From Diplolepis rosae (Eukaryota > Arthropoda > Insecta > Hymenoptera > Diplolepididae), in the NCBI GenBank assembly GCA_030998225.1, contig JAPYXD010000701.1, positions 9,098,501 through 9,162,500 on the forward strand: a stretch of 64,000 nucleotides of DNA. Reading direction: 5' to 3'. Below the pieces are notes generated by a model, which saw nothing but the letters and a program-made list of their open reading frames with translations, did not search any database and was not told the DNA's origin. Positions within the stretch are counted from its first letter, which is position 1. Each line of letters starts with the position of its first letter. A program made the translations under genes and the position numbers. Of this stretch, positions 1 to 12,139 are shown in pieces.

Positions 1-835
1 GACCCAGGCGAGAAAAATTGTTATAAAAAATGAAAAATTACATATATTGACTCGACATTTTTTTTAAAACTTCTTGAATACTTACTTTAGAAGATTCCAT
101 AGGCTATATAGCCAAAAATTAAATTCAAATATTTTTTAAAAAATGCTAAAGTCAAAAAAGTGGGAAAAATGACTATTGTTACTAAAGAATTCACAAATTT
201 TTTAATTTTCCATATTAAGGGCTAAAAATTTAGGGCAGTCTTCTAATAATGTACCACTACAAGAAAAACAATAGTAGTTTAGTGGATCTTTAAAAAAGTA
301 TATTTATTTTGGAAAATGAATGACGAAAAAAAGTGGAAAAATGAAATAGGCGTTTTTGTCAAAGTACACTATTGTATTATCTATTACAAGATGATATTTA
401 TTGAAAATAATCTCAAATTGCTTGATCCAATATGACACGTAAATATCTTTCTGGCCATCGATTGCTTCGACCACTCACTGTGTATGATTTCCTCTTTTCT
501 GCATACGGTAGAAATTACTTATGAAAAGCCGAATGTCATAAGACATTATAATAAAACAAATCCGCTCTACAGGTACCAAAAATCGGATTTTCAAAGGAGG
601 TGCTATGAAAACATTTTTTTGAAACGAGTAAACAGAAAAAATAGAAAATTTTTTTTTTATTTCATCGTCGAAAATTTATCATCACTCCATTTAACAATTA
701 TCGTTATTGAAATGTTTTATATTGTTATAAAAAAAATTAGACGTTATTAAACGTACTTTATACGCTTTATTCTTTAATGTAAAGCCAATATACACTAAAA
801 CAAAAATTCTGTCCAAAAAATCGCTTTCGATCGTA
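1..835. other. AT-rich DNA, no gene seen
   Basis: Low-complexity A/T runs with only short chance frames; an 88-codon frame at 484-750 is Lys/Phe/Ile-rich as expected from AT-rich noise. No repeat boundary or RNA gene is recognised. Confidence 0.6.
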
Positions 836-1052
836 CTTACCACACATGGGTCCAAAAGACCCAGGCCTATTATTGGACAGTTGCCAAAAGTAGACGAATG
901 GCTCTAGCGTCATGCTAAATGACCTGAAGGGTAGTTAAACTCTTCAACTATCGATAAATGCCACTACAGACCGGTTTCTATTTCATTTAGGTATTTAAAA
1001 TTGAAGCGCAAAAAGGTCCTGGGTCCTTTGGACCCAGAGTGGTAAGCAAGGG
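836..1052. mobile_element. piggyBac-like MITE with GGGTCC inverted ends
   Basis: The left end (836-867) and right end (about 1018-1046) are inverted copies built on CTTACCAC followed by GGGTCCAAA and GACCCAGG. The right end runs outward as GGTAAGCAAGGG directly into TTAA at 1053-1056, so read from outside it is TTAA-CCCTTGCTTACCAC, the usual look of piggyBac-type ends (TTAA target, CCCTT tip). The left tip lacks TTAA and seems decayed. About 150 bp lie between the ends with no coding capacity, so this is a non-autonomous remnant. Confidence 0.55.
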
Positions 1053-1056
1053 TTAA

Positions 1057-3190
1057 ATATGATTTTACACTGAGATACCACTGAAGAGAGTCGAATGAAA
1101 GATACATGTTCGAATGAAGGAAATGCCTTTTAATTTACGAGAAATTCAAGAAGAGCTTTGAAAGTTAATGAAAACCATAAGCAGGATATTTATTATACAT
1201 ACAGAATGCTTTTTAATTATTTCTTCATAATACTTCGCTTGTCATTTTCTATTGGGATATTTTATCCAATATGGAGCTATCTCATTGTTTTATTATTTCG
1301 AATTGATTGATTCATTTTTTCTTCATTTTAGATCCTTGGACATAATTGGATACCTTTGTTATCTTGCAAGAAGCATTATACAATAGGAAAAGAAACACAG
1401 ATCTTAAAATTGAGAAACTTGAAATCGCTAACGATTCCAATTATGAAGCAAAAGACTAATATTTGTACATCAACTTCGCGTAATATACTTATATATTTTT
1501 CTACTTTCTTCAAGAAGAATTATTCATTAAATTAATCTATTCGTTTTTAAATATTGCGAATTCCTGGAAACTGTAGGTATTGTAAAACATTCTCTGTAAT
1601 GTTACAAAATTACAGAAAAATTAGAATTCCCAGATTAAACATTTTTTTGTAATTTCCTATAAAACTACACAGAATTGATTTAAAAGAAACTTTTTACTAT
1701 TTATTTTTAATCTACCATCGTACAATTCCATGTAGACATGTTCTTAATTATCTAATAATAGAACTACATATATACAACTTTTCCCTGCACCGAAAAATGT
1801 TGTTTTTTATTTACTTTTAACAAAACATTTTAGAAAAGACAAATCATCAGCAAAATTTCTATATCTATATAAAATTCAGTTCCTTTTATTATTACTTTTC
1901 ATTCAAAAGACGGAAGTGAATAATTCTGATTCACAAATATATAAAAAATTAAGTAAGTATATACAAAATTATACAAAATATTGTTGCTAACTAAATTTAA
2001 ACACACAATTGCATTTCTCACGCAGCTACAAAGGCCTTTCAAAAATCAGTTATTCAATGTCAAAAAGTGTGACAGGCTTCAACTGGTTGTAAAAAAGAAA
2101 GCATACTGGACCCTCGACAAGCAAGTGAAGCGCGAGAATCGATCTTAAATCATCAGCAAGAAGCACAGGACATTGAAGGTATAGAGCTAGCGAGATTAAA
2201 AAATGCGGTGAATCGATTATGCCATTTACAAGGAACAGCGGTATCACATCTCGATCATAAATCACTGTCAAATCCAGGGTAATCGAGTGGTACAGCGGGT
2301 AAGTTCGCGATATTAATTCTTGTGGGATACGGTACGGTGAGGTGATCCAACCAAGACCAAAGTCAGTATATAACTTGTGCGAACGAGACGTGCCATGGAA
2401 AACGCCTTGTGCATTTCCGACTCGTTTCTCCCTCACTACTCACCCTCGAATCGGCCTTGGGGTTCTTTCTTTACCTTAGTCTCTTACCCGTACCCCACCT
2501 TCACCGGGTGAAGCTAAGTGCACCCTCGTCCTTCGCGCTTCGCCTCAAGATGAAAAATTCTCACCACGATCGTCGACCCAGCTTTCCACCTTTGCGTCAA
2601 TCAAAAATAAAAGTTCGCGTCATATTTTCAGCTGTCGGGAACCCCAACAGAATTCACTACCCGAAAACAAGCCGGATTTCCCCGTTTGGCTCTTTCCAAA
2701 ACGATTTAGGTGTGTTTTTTCTATTAAAAGTTTTATTAGAGGTAATAAAAGGGAAATCGGAAAAAATGTGAATTATCTTTTCATGTGTGATTTCAATTTT
2801 TATAATCTGAAAGAAAAAGAAACCAAAGGTAGGATTCTGAGTTAGAACTGTGTTTTAAATCTTAAAAATATTATTTAGCATGTATCGATCATAGAGAATT
2901 CTTTCGATAATCTTTAATTGATTGAAAAATGAGTTACAGTCAAGCTTGAATTAAACCATATTGATGGTAATTCTTTTTTTAATTAAATAGTAATTATTCA
3001 AAGAATTTTAAATAGCTTATACATGATAAATAACATTTTTTAAATTTATAATACAGTGCTAACTCAATCCCAGCTTAGATGTTTAAATGATCTTGAAACT
3101 TTTTCTGGTCGTTTAGATTACTATTTAAAGCTGTAAACATGTTCTGAAATGTACAAAATCTTTGTCTGAAATTTACGACACTTTTGAGTA
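1057..3190. other. mostly single-copy DNA with a GC-richer island at 2.05-2.7 kb
   Basis: No transposon end or RNA gene is recognised. The GC-richer island contains the two longest overlapping frames of this part (2050-2436 minus; 2409-2771 plus), neither matching a family I know. The rest is AT-rich filler. Confidence 0.5.
2050..2436 (-). other. 128-codon open frame, unrecognised
   Basis: The longest open frame in the window, beginning MREKRVGNAQG and ending VTLFDIE. It shows no signal peptide, zinc ligands or known motif; the middle is hydrophobic (Leu/Ile/Pro-rich) but not a clear membrane helix. It lies in a GC-richer island, where long chance frames are more likely. No clear splice sites bracket it. 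It may be a decayed or unknown gene piece, or chance. Confidence 0.15.
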
Positions 3191-3194
3191 AACA

Positions 3195-3230
3195 TACAGT
3201 ACCGCTCAAAAGTTTGGGAACGGTTAAACA
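3195..3230 (+). mobile_element. Tc1/mariner-like terminal motif
   Basis: TACAGTACCGCTCAAAAG followed by TTTGGGAACG resembles the tips of Tc1-like transposons, which insert at TA, carry a CAGT-type tip and share a CAAAAGTTTGGGA core. No matching inverted end is visible downstream, so only one end is present or the partner has decayed. Confidence 0.45.
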
Positions 3231-3404
3231 ATTTTATCACTAGATAAAATGTGCAAAAACTCGGCAAGGAATGATCGTAGAAAATTTTTGATATCGCATT
3301 TTAAATGTCTTTCCGAGGGCATTCAAACTATATTTTTCATATTTTTAAAAATTTTATATCTTTATAAAAAATGCATTTGAAAAATTATAATTTTATTGAA
3401 GTTG

Positions 3405-3985
3405 CTTTGTTTCAGTCATTTTTTAAGGAAACGTTAAAAAATAATTTTTCTATGTAGCTTCCTAAAGTACTCGGAAAAACCTTTAATTTTGTGTTTTTTT
3501 TATATTATTGCGATTTTTTTTTGGAATGTAATGTTATTTCAAAGTTAGAGTTGTACACTGAAAAAATGGTTAGTAAAACCAACTACTTCGGTTTGTAAAA
3601 TATGCCTCAGCTATTTTATTAGTTAGCACAACAATTTTTTTTGTTGGTGTTTCTACCCAAGTTCTTGTAATAACAATTGAGATAGTGACACCAACAAAAA
3701 AAAATTGTTGTGCTAACTAATAAAATAGCTGAGGCATATTTTACAAACCGAAGTAATTGGTTTTACTAACCATTTTTTTCAGTGTAATAATACGAAAGTA
3801 TAAATATTTATACTTCTTAGAAGAATACATTATCACAACTCTAGCTTTGAAAAAACATTACATTCCGAAAAAAATCGCAATAAAATTTTTAAAAAACACA
3901 AAATTAAAGGTTTTTCTGAGTACTTTCGGAAGCTATATAGAAAAATTATTTTTTGGCATTTCCTAAAAAAATGACTGAAAAAAGC
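3405..3985. repeat. foldback element, arms about 150 bp
   Basis: Sequence 3405-3553 is repeated inverted at about 3834-3985 (for example TCAGTCATTTTTT at the left tip and AAAAAATGACTGA at the right; TGTAATGTTATTTCAAAG against CTTTGAAAAAACATTACA). The centre is occupied by a second palindromic element at 3556-3784, so one foldback sits in the loop of another. No coding potential. Confidence 0.75.
3556..3784. mobile_element. palindromic MITE with TA duplication
   Basis: Near-perfect inverted arms of roughly 95-100 bp begin CACTGAAAAAATGGTTAG and end in its complement. TA flanks both sides (3554-3555 and 3785-3786), fitting a TA target duplication. The arms include the shared stretch GCTATTTTATTAGTTAGC. 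It is inserted in the centre of the larger foldback. Confidence 0.75.
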
Positions 3986-3989
3986 CATT

Positions 3990-6170
3990 TCAATTATCTT
4001 AATTTTACGAAATTGCAACTGAAAAAAACTGGTCAATAACAGTTTAAACTCATGAAATGTTAATACAAGTATATGTATTTAATCAGGCGCAATTGAATAG
4101 GAAACTCCAGGCGAGAATTTCAGTTTAAAATGTTTATCTTAAACAGTTACGAAGTTAAGTTATAAAACAGAAAAAACTGCTGACACATTTTTAAAGTGTC
4201 ATTTGTATGTTTTATTTTATTAGAATTGAAATGAGAAAAGAATGTTCTTTTTATTCTTGATTAAAACACTAAAGGCTTTATGTTGGATCCTAATGCTAGA
4301 GCCGGACGTATTTCTTCAATTGAACGCGCCACTTTTCTTTGCTTTATTTCTGGAACTCGTAAAGTGCGAAATTCGTTTCGTCTCATAAAAAAGCATTCGG
4401 GATATGGTATGGAATTATATAAATGAATAATAAATAATCGAAGTTATAACACAGTACCGTATGGAGTTTGAAGTTTAATACAATCTCTGGGACTCATTTT
4501 CCAGACCACAAATTAGGTGGAAAACGAGTTTGCTGGAAGGGTTTGGTGAATCAGTCAACCAATATGAAAATCAATCAATGGCATGGTTGAAACCGAATTA
4601 ATATGCAGGCATACATGCGACTGTAAAACGAGGGCTTTTTGTGAGAAAAAGCATGGAAACAGAATTCAATTCAGAGTTTGGAACACAGATGGCACCACTG
4701 TCATCTTCAAAATGTTTTCAATAGAAATTTTTTACCCAATATTTCTATTCAATTCACCTAACAAAAGCTTGCAGAGTTTGACGTGAAACAAACAACGAAA
4801 AACAGTTTCATTTGATAACACAAACAAATCAACAAACTTTCAATGTACTAGAAAAGTGAAAGCAAACACCATTTTTAATCTCAATAATTAAGCAATTCAT
4901 ATAAAAATATTAAAACGCAATGAAATAGTTTCATTCAAACATTAAAGTTTGCAGTTTAGAGAACTTTCTTTTGCCAGAATTATAATTATTATAATTATAG
5001 AATAAAAACTGTCATTGAGAGTATTTTGTTCTCGTGTTTAAAATAAAATGTTTTTTTGCAATTCGTTTTATGTTAAATATTACAAGCTAAAGTTAGTCTC
5101 GATTTTTAGTATCTCTAAATGCTACCTCTGAGTGTTATTCAACTATGCAATCAATTTTATTTACACAAATACATAACTTTGAAGTTAATGAATAATTGGA
5201 TATAATAACAAGAATTGAGAAAAGTGAATTAGTTTTACGAACTATTTTGAATATCCTGTAAACATCTTTCTACTTCCTGAAGACCTTAAAGTGAAATTTT
5301 CGTGCTGTCTTCCCGAAGCAGGTTTGCCTGTCGAGAAACTTTGGTGAAATACTTTCCTTCATCTTGTGCATGTCGACAAGCACGTTGAGGAAGATCCTGC
5401 CAATGTAAAGGATAGCTTGGATCGTTGGAAGCGGGCCAAGTTGAACAGGGTCGCTGTTGTGTGCAACCAGCATCGGTCAATGGACCATACTAATTGCTCC
5501 ACTGACTACTCTAAGCCCTTTTGTTCGCACCCTTGTTGGTACTTGGTATAGAATTGAGTACTCATTAGATCTTACATATCTACTGCTTCATAACAATATT
5601 CCTTTCTTCCCAAAATAGAATTGAATGAAAATAGCTAAAACGATTAAGGAACATTTCTAATTGCAAAAAAATTTCTGTGATGCAAGAACGACTATGACTG
5701 TCAAAATATAAATATTTAAAATTCCAGTTTATTAAAATTTCTATAAAAAAATATATTCTTATGTTTTAAAACGGAATTTTTTATTTCTCAAGTTTCTTTA
5801 TTTGCTACATTAAAAGTTCCAAAAGGAATTCGATTTATCAGAACGTAAAGGGTTGATAATTATATGTTTTAATATAAAAAAATAATTTAAATTTTGAATT
5901 TATACAAGATTTAAAAAACCTTCAATAAATCTAACACTTATTTAAAATTTGCTAACGTCAAATGTACTGACTTTTGAATTTTAATGTCTTTACAAGTTTA
6001 TTATTGAGGGCGTGTAATCCTTAGGAAATTAGAAACTTTGGTTGATTTTTGGTTTCTAAAATGTTTTTGTTTAAAATATATATGATTTCGTTTTGAAAAT
6101 TTGGGAAATGGTAGAAAATATAAAAGCGGACGAGGATATCGGTTACGTGACTAATTTAAAAAAATTTATC
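3990..6170. other. AT-rich DNA with one GC-richer patch (5270-5560)
   Basis: No gene or element boundary recognised. The patch at 5270-5560 has three overlapping open frames of 61-67 codons in different frames, which argues against any one being selected coding sequence. The rest is AT-rich with simple A/T runs. Confidence 0.5.
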
Positions 6171-6176
6171 TCGTTT

Positions 6177-6602
6177 CAGGGTGTCGATTGGTCAAGCAAT
6201 TTGAAATTCCCCGGTTTTTCCCGACCAATTTTTTTTTCTCCAACCAATTTTAAGAAGTACTTTATATTTCTTTCCAAACAAACGTATAGAAATGGGAATT
6301 TCAACATAATACATCATTTATGTCCTAAAAAAGTATTTATTTATTTACACGTGCCAAACTTATTATCAATCACAGACTGAAATGATAAGTTTTCAAACTT
6401 TGCATCAAGTATTAAATATTCCTTAATTATGCAGTCTAAATCACAAATAGTTGCTTAAATGCTATTAAAATATGAAAAATTATAAACTGAAATATAAGTA
6501 TAATGTACTTATATGTAGAAAAAAGTAGATTTTGCAATAAAATAAAAAATTCACGGTCCTGAATAAAATTCCCGGGTTTTTCGCGGTCTGTTCGATACCC
6601 TG
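6177..6602. mobile_element. hAT-like MITE with CAGGGTGTCGA ends
   Basis: CAGGGTGTCGA at the left is matched by TCGATACCCTG at the right (10 of 11 paired). Just inside both ends lie the pyrimidine-rich pieces AAATTCCCCGGTTTTTCCCG and AAATTCCCGGGTTTTTCGCG, a common companion of CAGGG-type hAT ends. No clear 8-bp duplication is visible. The interior is AT-rich and non-coding. Confidence 0.5.
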
Positions 6603-6604
6603 GT

Positions 6605-8015
6605 TTAATTTCCGAAACTTTATTTCTAAAATAAAGATTACTGCTTGCTAAATTTTGGGATATGACAAGGAACATTTCAAGACAGATCCCGTGATTACTC
6701 TTGGCATTGTTTAATCAAAAAAATTAATTCTCGTAAATCAGTCAGCATTACAGTAGATAATTTTTGTTGAAGAATTAAATCATCGAAAAGTTACGAGACC
6801 TGCCTTAGTATGTTCTATATCATGAGCAAAATTTTGATAAAAAAAGAATTATTTTAGAAATAAATTTTCGAGAGCTAAACCAGATCAACTTTTTCTCAAT
6901 CGTCACGTGACTAATTTGATATGTATGACTTTAATGTGAAATTGCTTATACTTCGCACTTTATCACCCATATGCAGAAATTTCAACAGAAGGTATTTAAA
7001 ACGTACTGTGTAAATTGAAAATGATTCTTTTAAAATTCCAAAATCTCGATTTTGGATATTTTAACACAAATTTGATCAAAACATCAATTCAAGCCTGATT
7101 AATGAATCAAGAATCGTTCCGATGCGATTTCTGCTACGAGAAGGATCCGTCGGCAAAGATAAAGGATGGTGGTAAATTGAATTGGGTCTCCAGAAAACTT
7201 CATCAATTTACGCGCGTCTTTGATCTCTACAGGAAAAGGTAAAGGCATTCGAGGGTCACCCAAGAGGCACCTCACCTTAACTTTCGACTCGCGTGTTAGA
7301 ACTCTGTGGAATCGACTTTTCTATATGCTGTCGACTAGTTTCTTCAAAGAGAATACTTTCCTACAGAACACTTTGCCCCGACCTATCTTTCGCCACGCTT
7401 CAAGCAAACGTTTCGACCAAAACTTGAAATATTAAGGTGCTTTGCCTCCCATCGCGTGTCCCTAGACATAAACTATTTCTCAACGAACTGGCCACGATTT
7501 TTCTAACTCAGCATTAGTCACTTACGAAGAATCGAATAGTGGCGTAAACAGCAGGTAGACAGTCAACATACCATTAAAAATACATTTATCATGATATTTT
7601 TACTCGACAGTATATACTGCATTCAAGCCACTTTCTAATAGTCGAATAAAACATAAAAGTGTTTAAAAATGGTAAAAAAAATCTGTCTGCGCCACCGAAG
7701 GGGGCCGGGCAGATTCTAATCGCGCCCTATGCTCGCATAGTTTAGCTAAAATATAAATATGGTATCTTTCTTTAATTGAAACAAAAAAAATACATCTTAT
7801 CGAAAATGGAAAACAAAATATTCTATTTTCAATGGTATTTTTATCAATTAAAAGGGAAAAGATATAATTTATTTTCGAAATTTTCTAACTCTTATTAATT
7901 GTTGATTGGGAAATGTCAAAAGGAATATTTGTAAAGCTTTTTGAGCTCTGTCAGGAATAAGGATTCAAATATTGAATTTTCTCAAAAAGTAGTTTTTAAA
8001 AATAATAAAAATGTT
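6605..8015. other. unrecognised DNA, GC-richer at 7.08-7.56 kb
   Basis: A single-copy-looking island at 7080-7560 has a 71-codon frame (7220-7435) without recognisable motifs. At 7683-7740 a GC-rich fragment (GGCCGGGCAGATTCTAATCG) resembles the GC-rich head of family A. No complete gene is seen. Confidence 0.45.
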
Positions 8016-8019
8016 CTAA

Positions 8020-8200
8020 TTTTTTGAATTTTGGTCCAATATGGCTGGTTAGCGAACTTCCCCTTCCTTTTTTGGCCTTAATAAAGTGATCCAAAGCGCA
8101 TTCAAATCTGATAATCCTTTTACCAAAGTCATTATATCCACATACGACAGCGACAGATAGAGAGCATTGAGAAAATCTATTATTCGGATTCAGGGGGGCC
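8020..8200 (+). repeat. family A tail fragment
   Basis: The block around ATATGGCTGGTTAGCGAAC, TTGGCCTTAATAAAGTG and GCATTCAAATCTGATAAT recurs with changes at 14525-14600, 18070-18150 (minus), 49040-49090, 50840-50920 and 59680-59770, marking a dispersed repeat. This copy keeps the segment up to a CGACAGCGACAGATAG remnant of the CAGA microsatellite. Confidence 0.6.
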
Positions 8201-8763
8201 ATGAAACATGTACATTTGTTGAAAAAAAAGATGACAAATTTTACATAAATCCAGGTCTGAGATTGTATGGAGGCCATTGAGGCCCGGCCTTACTTACCTA
8301 TTTTCAGGGTAGGCCGAGCCTACCCACCTTTTCTTCAAAGCGCAAAAAATTTATTTATTTTATTTACCATATCAATAGGAGGAAATACTTTTTCTGAACC
8401 AGTTGTAAGTATAGTATAACTTTATACATTATCATTGAGAGTTGCAAAAATTAATATCTTTGATGGTAAATTCACTCTAAATACAGACGATTGACTGTTA
8501 AACAATTCCCTTCACTATTAAAGGATTTTCTATTCAAAATTATCATGAGAGGAAATTCTTCAACAGTTAAAGGATTGTCGTTTCAAATGTTATCCCTTTA
8601 CAGTCAAAGTAGTTCCTTTGGTCTGCAAATGAAATCCTTTGTCGTACAAAGGAAATATAATTTCGAGGATAAAAGAAAACAAATTGTATGATATAACCTA
8701 TTCGATATATGTGTAAATTGGCTTTAGGGTCCAGAAATGATGAAAACTCAGTTCTTACATTCT

Positions 8764-8800
8764 TTCAAACGTTTCGACTCAGGTTGGAGTCCTCATCAGT
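8764..8800 (-). ncRNA. hammerhead-ribozyme-like motif (type B)
   Basis: Read on the minus strand: CTGATGA (8793-8799), then G, a five-pair stem GACTC/GAGTC with a short loop, then GAAA (8772-8775) and CGTTTG. CUGANGA-stem II-GAAA is the catalytic core of hammerhead ribozymes, which Penelope-like elements carry in their terminal repeats. Helices I and III and the cleavage site are not evident, so this is a core-like motif, not a proven ribozyme. Relatives lie at 38104-38131 (intact core) and 22548-22580 (decayed). Confidence 0.45.
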
Positions 8801-8805
8801 GAGAA

Positions 8806-10150
8806 TTTATTTCTATAAAAAATACAAAGGAGGAATCTTAAGAATTGACCGTGTGACGGATAAACATTGTAGTAAAAAAGTGATATAAGAATCGCAGGTG
8901 TGAAAATAAAATTGGACTAAGTAACTAAATTTGCAATACAGTAAAACTGTAACAAAATTGTGCAAAAAATTTTTTTTCGTAAAATTGCTAAAAAAGAACC
9001 TTAAAGAGACATTGTAATACAATGATATAAATGAATTATGCATGTGAACCTATAAAATTGGTCTAAACTGAATTGTAATGAACTGTACAGAAAAAAATAT
9101 TTCTATAAGAATACAAATGAAGAAACTTGAACAATTTTGAACTGTGACCGATGAAAAATATGTTAAGAATAATTTAAAAGGATTGCAAGTTTGAAATTAA
9201 AAAATTGGTCTAAATAACTAAATTTGCTAAAAAGTAAAGGCGTAAAGCCTCAATTTGAAAGAAATACTAACAAGAGAGACTTAAAAGTAACAAGTGTGAC
9301 AGATAACAATTTTGGCTAACCGATATGAATGAAATTGTACAAGTGAAACTATAAATGGTATAAACCAAATGTTAAAAATGTAAAATGTAAAAAAAATGTA
9401 AAAAATGTAAAAAAACTTGTACAGAAAAATTTCTTGTAAAAAGACAGAGGAAGAAACTTAAAATCTTGAATGTGTGACCGATGAACATACTGTTAAAAAA
9501 TGATGTAAAAAAAGATTCAAAGTTTGACACTATAAAATTGGGCTAAATAACTAAATTTTCGATACAGTAAAACTGTAACAAAAACTGTACAAAAAATTTT
9601 CCTGTGAAATTACTAAAAAGAACCTAAAAGAATAGCACGTGTGGCGGATAACATTGTAATAAAATTATACGAATGAATTATATATGTGAACTATAAAATG
9701 GGTCTAAACTAAATGTAAATGAACTGTACAGAACAATTTTCTCTATAAAGGTACAAAAGAAAAACTTGAAACAATTTTGAACGTGTGACAGATGAGCATT
9801 CTGTCAAAATGATGTAAAAGAATTGCAAGTTTGAAATTATACAATTGGTATAAATAACTAAATTAGCTAAAAAGTAAACCTGTGAACCTTAATTTGAAAA
9901 AATTACTAACAAGAGAGACTAAAAAGTAGCACGTGTAACAGATAACAATTTTTGGTAAAACCGATGTAAATGAATTGTATAAGTGAAACTATAAAAATGG
10001 TCAAAAAATTCGATTTGCATGAAAATATAAAGTACACAAAAATTCAATTCTGTAAAATTACTAAGGGGAGAAAAAATTTAAAAAAATTTTTTTTTTTTTT
10101 TTTTTTTTTAAATTTTAAAAATAGCACATGTGACGGATAAACATTGCGGG
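8806..10150. repeat. degenerate satellite with four-monomer higher-order period
   Basis: Landmarks of the form GTGACNGATAA followed by CATT recur near 8852, 9147, 9297, 9475, 9640, 9787, 9937 and 10130, with a weaker one near 9001, a spacing of about 145-190 bp. Flanking pieces such as ATTGGTCTAAATAACTAAAT, CTGTACAGAA and GAACCTAAAAG recur in fixed order. Monomers alternate between types (AATACAGTAAAACTGTAAC, TGAATTAT..TGTGAAC, GATTGCAAGTTTGAAATT, AACAATTTTGG..AACCGAT), and the order repeats about every 620-660 bp (8852, 9475, 10130). A 23-base T run ends the array near 10087-10109. Confidence 0.7.
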
Positions 10151-10159
10151 ATAAAAAGT

Positions 10160-12135
10160 CAAAAAGTGAGAGCTTATCAACAACAAAACACTGTAAACGA
10201 AACTGACCTGTTATTTTATTACGTAGACATACAGCGATGATAAAAAAGATTAATCCAAATGAACACAAAAATTCCCTTTTTTCTTCCTTTTCCTTCGTAC
10301 CAAACAAGATAGACACATAATTTTGAAACAAATAAATCCTGACACTACGGATTTTACTTGAAAACTGAGTTGCACTTGGAAACTGACTTGGAAAAGGCTT
10401 TGTAAAGTGGAGTGGAGGGTTAGGTTTTTTTGCTTTGGAAAGTCTCGGTTAAAATGAAAAGGAGAAAAAAATTGTAGAAATATGTCCACAAGATGTCCAG
10501 AGAATGTAACAAAGGAGGGCTATGAAATTTGAGACGAGTCATAAGAGTCTGTGTATAACTGTTAGAAATTTTCACCAACAATCTCCCGAGACATGTGACC
10601 GGGGTTTTTTTTTTTTAAATTTTTTTAACATTTTTTTTGTTTGATAGTCTCAGTGTCGCAAGATTAAGGTGGAAAATAAATTTAGTTTTCAATGTACATA
10701 CAAAGTGATGGATATTATGATGCCCGTATGTGGAATTATAAGACTCTTAACAGAAATTATATAATTTTTAAATTTTTGCAATTTAATGATAAATTTGATA
10801 AAATTGATAAAATTCGATAAAATTTGGTAAAGTTTGCCAGAATTTTCGGAAGCTGTGGAAAATTTGTGTAAACCTAAGTTTTTTTATTTAAAAGAGGAAA
10901 GTAAAAAAGCACTATAAATAATGTACACAAGCCCAATTTTGACAAATGCCAATATTAAATCAATCATTATTATCCAGGACGCTTCACAAAATTATTTTAA
11001 AAAAGGACGACTGATAAGCCTTCGATGGTTAAAATCATCAAAAATTGATAAATTTATAATACCACGATTGTCAGAAGCAATGAAAAATGAGTTTATGCGG
11101 ATAAAAATTATTTTGTTTTGGTATACGTAAATACCTTCCAAAATTGTCACATCGCACTCTGGAATTCCTAATATTTTAAAGGAATCCATTTTATTGACGC
11201 ATCCACGTTCATTAATCGCCATGATAAAAGAATATATCGCGTAACACAAAAGTTACATGCGCATATTAATCTATGTGAATTTTTAAATATTAGACGATGT
11301 ACACTCAATCATGCGCAGGGGCATTTTGTCCGCTAGCCTACAAATTCAATCCTTTAATAGTTGAAGAATTTCTTTTCAGAGTCAAAAGAAATCGTTTATC
11401 GTTAGAAATATTTTCCTATCGCATTTTACAGATGAGTTTTTTTAAGAGTGAAACGATTCTATTGATAGACAAAAGAAATCTGCTTAATTTCAATGGATGC
11501 ATTCTGAAAGTATATAAATAAAAAGTAAAACTATCAATGTAAGAATTGGTCTTTTGAATAATATAAATTTCAAAATAGTTTAGAGAAATTACCATTGTCA
11601 ATAGTAATGAATAGTGAAGAGAGAAAGACTTGAATATTTTGCAATCGAATATTTCATATATTGGAATAGCACGTTGCCAAAATTCCCATTGGAAATAGTA
11701 AATGTACTGCAGAGTGACGTCAGATACGCCAAACATTTCCGATATTACCAGAAAACCGCACCATGTGCTCGTTATGATTATTTGACGGTACCCGATATAA
11801 TAATATATTTTTTTACATTTGAATGTGGCGCCTTTCTAACTTACGATTTTTGCTAGCAGAGGGACTATCGAGCTTCTTCTCACAAATCGTAAAAGTTTTC
11901 ACAGTTTAGTATATAATAAAGTTGCTACATTGCAAAGGTCATATCACTGCGATGCGCTTATGAATGTGTGCGTTGTGCGGATAGGTAAAGTTGCGTTAAA
12001 TTAGTATTTGAGCGTGTATTGGTATGTTTGATAACGGACATATTATCAAAGATGTCACTTTACAATTTAAAAATGGCACATTCAGTATAAAGGTGGAATT
12101 ATCTTTTACAAAAAAAATTTTTAATCAATCATTTA
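10160..12135. other. AT-rich DNA, no gene recognised
   Basis: Chance frames up to 106 codons (11416-11736 minus) are Ile/Phe/Tyr-rich and carry no motif. Purine- or pyrimidine-rich runs occur near 10260-10490. No repeat boundaries recognised. Confidence 0.5.
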
Positions 12136-12139
12136 ATTT

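Noticed and set aside
5270..5560. Conserved protein-coding fragment
   Set aside because: Three frames are open over the same bases on both strands, so openness is due to composition; no family recognised.
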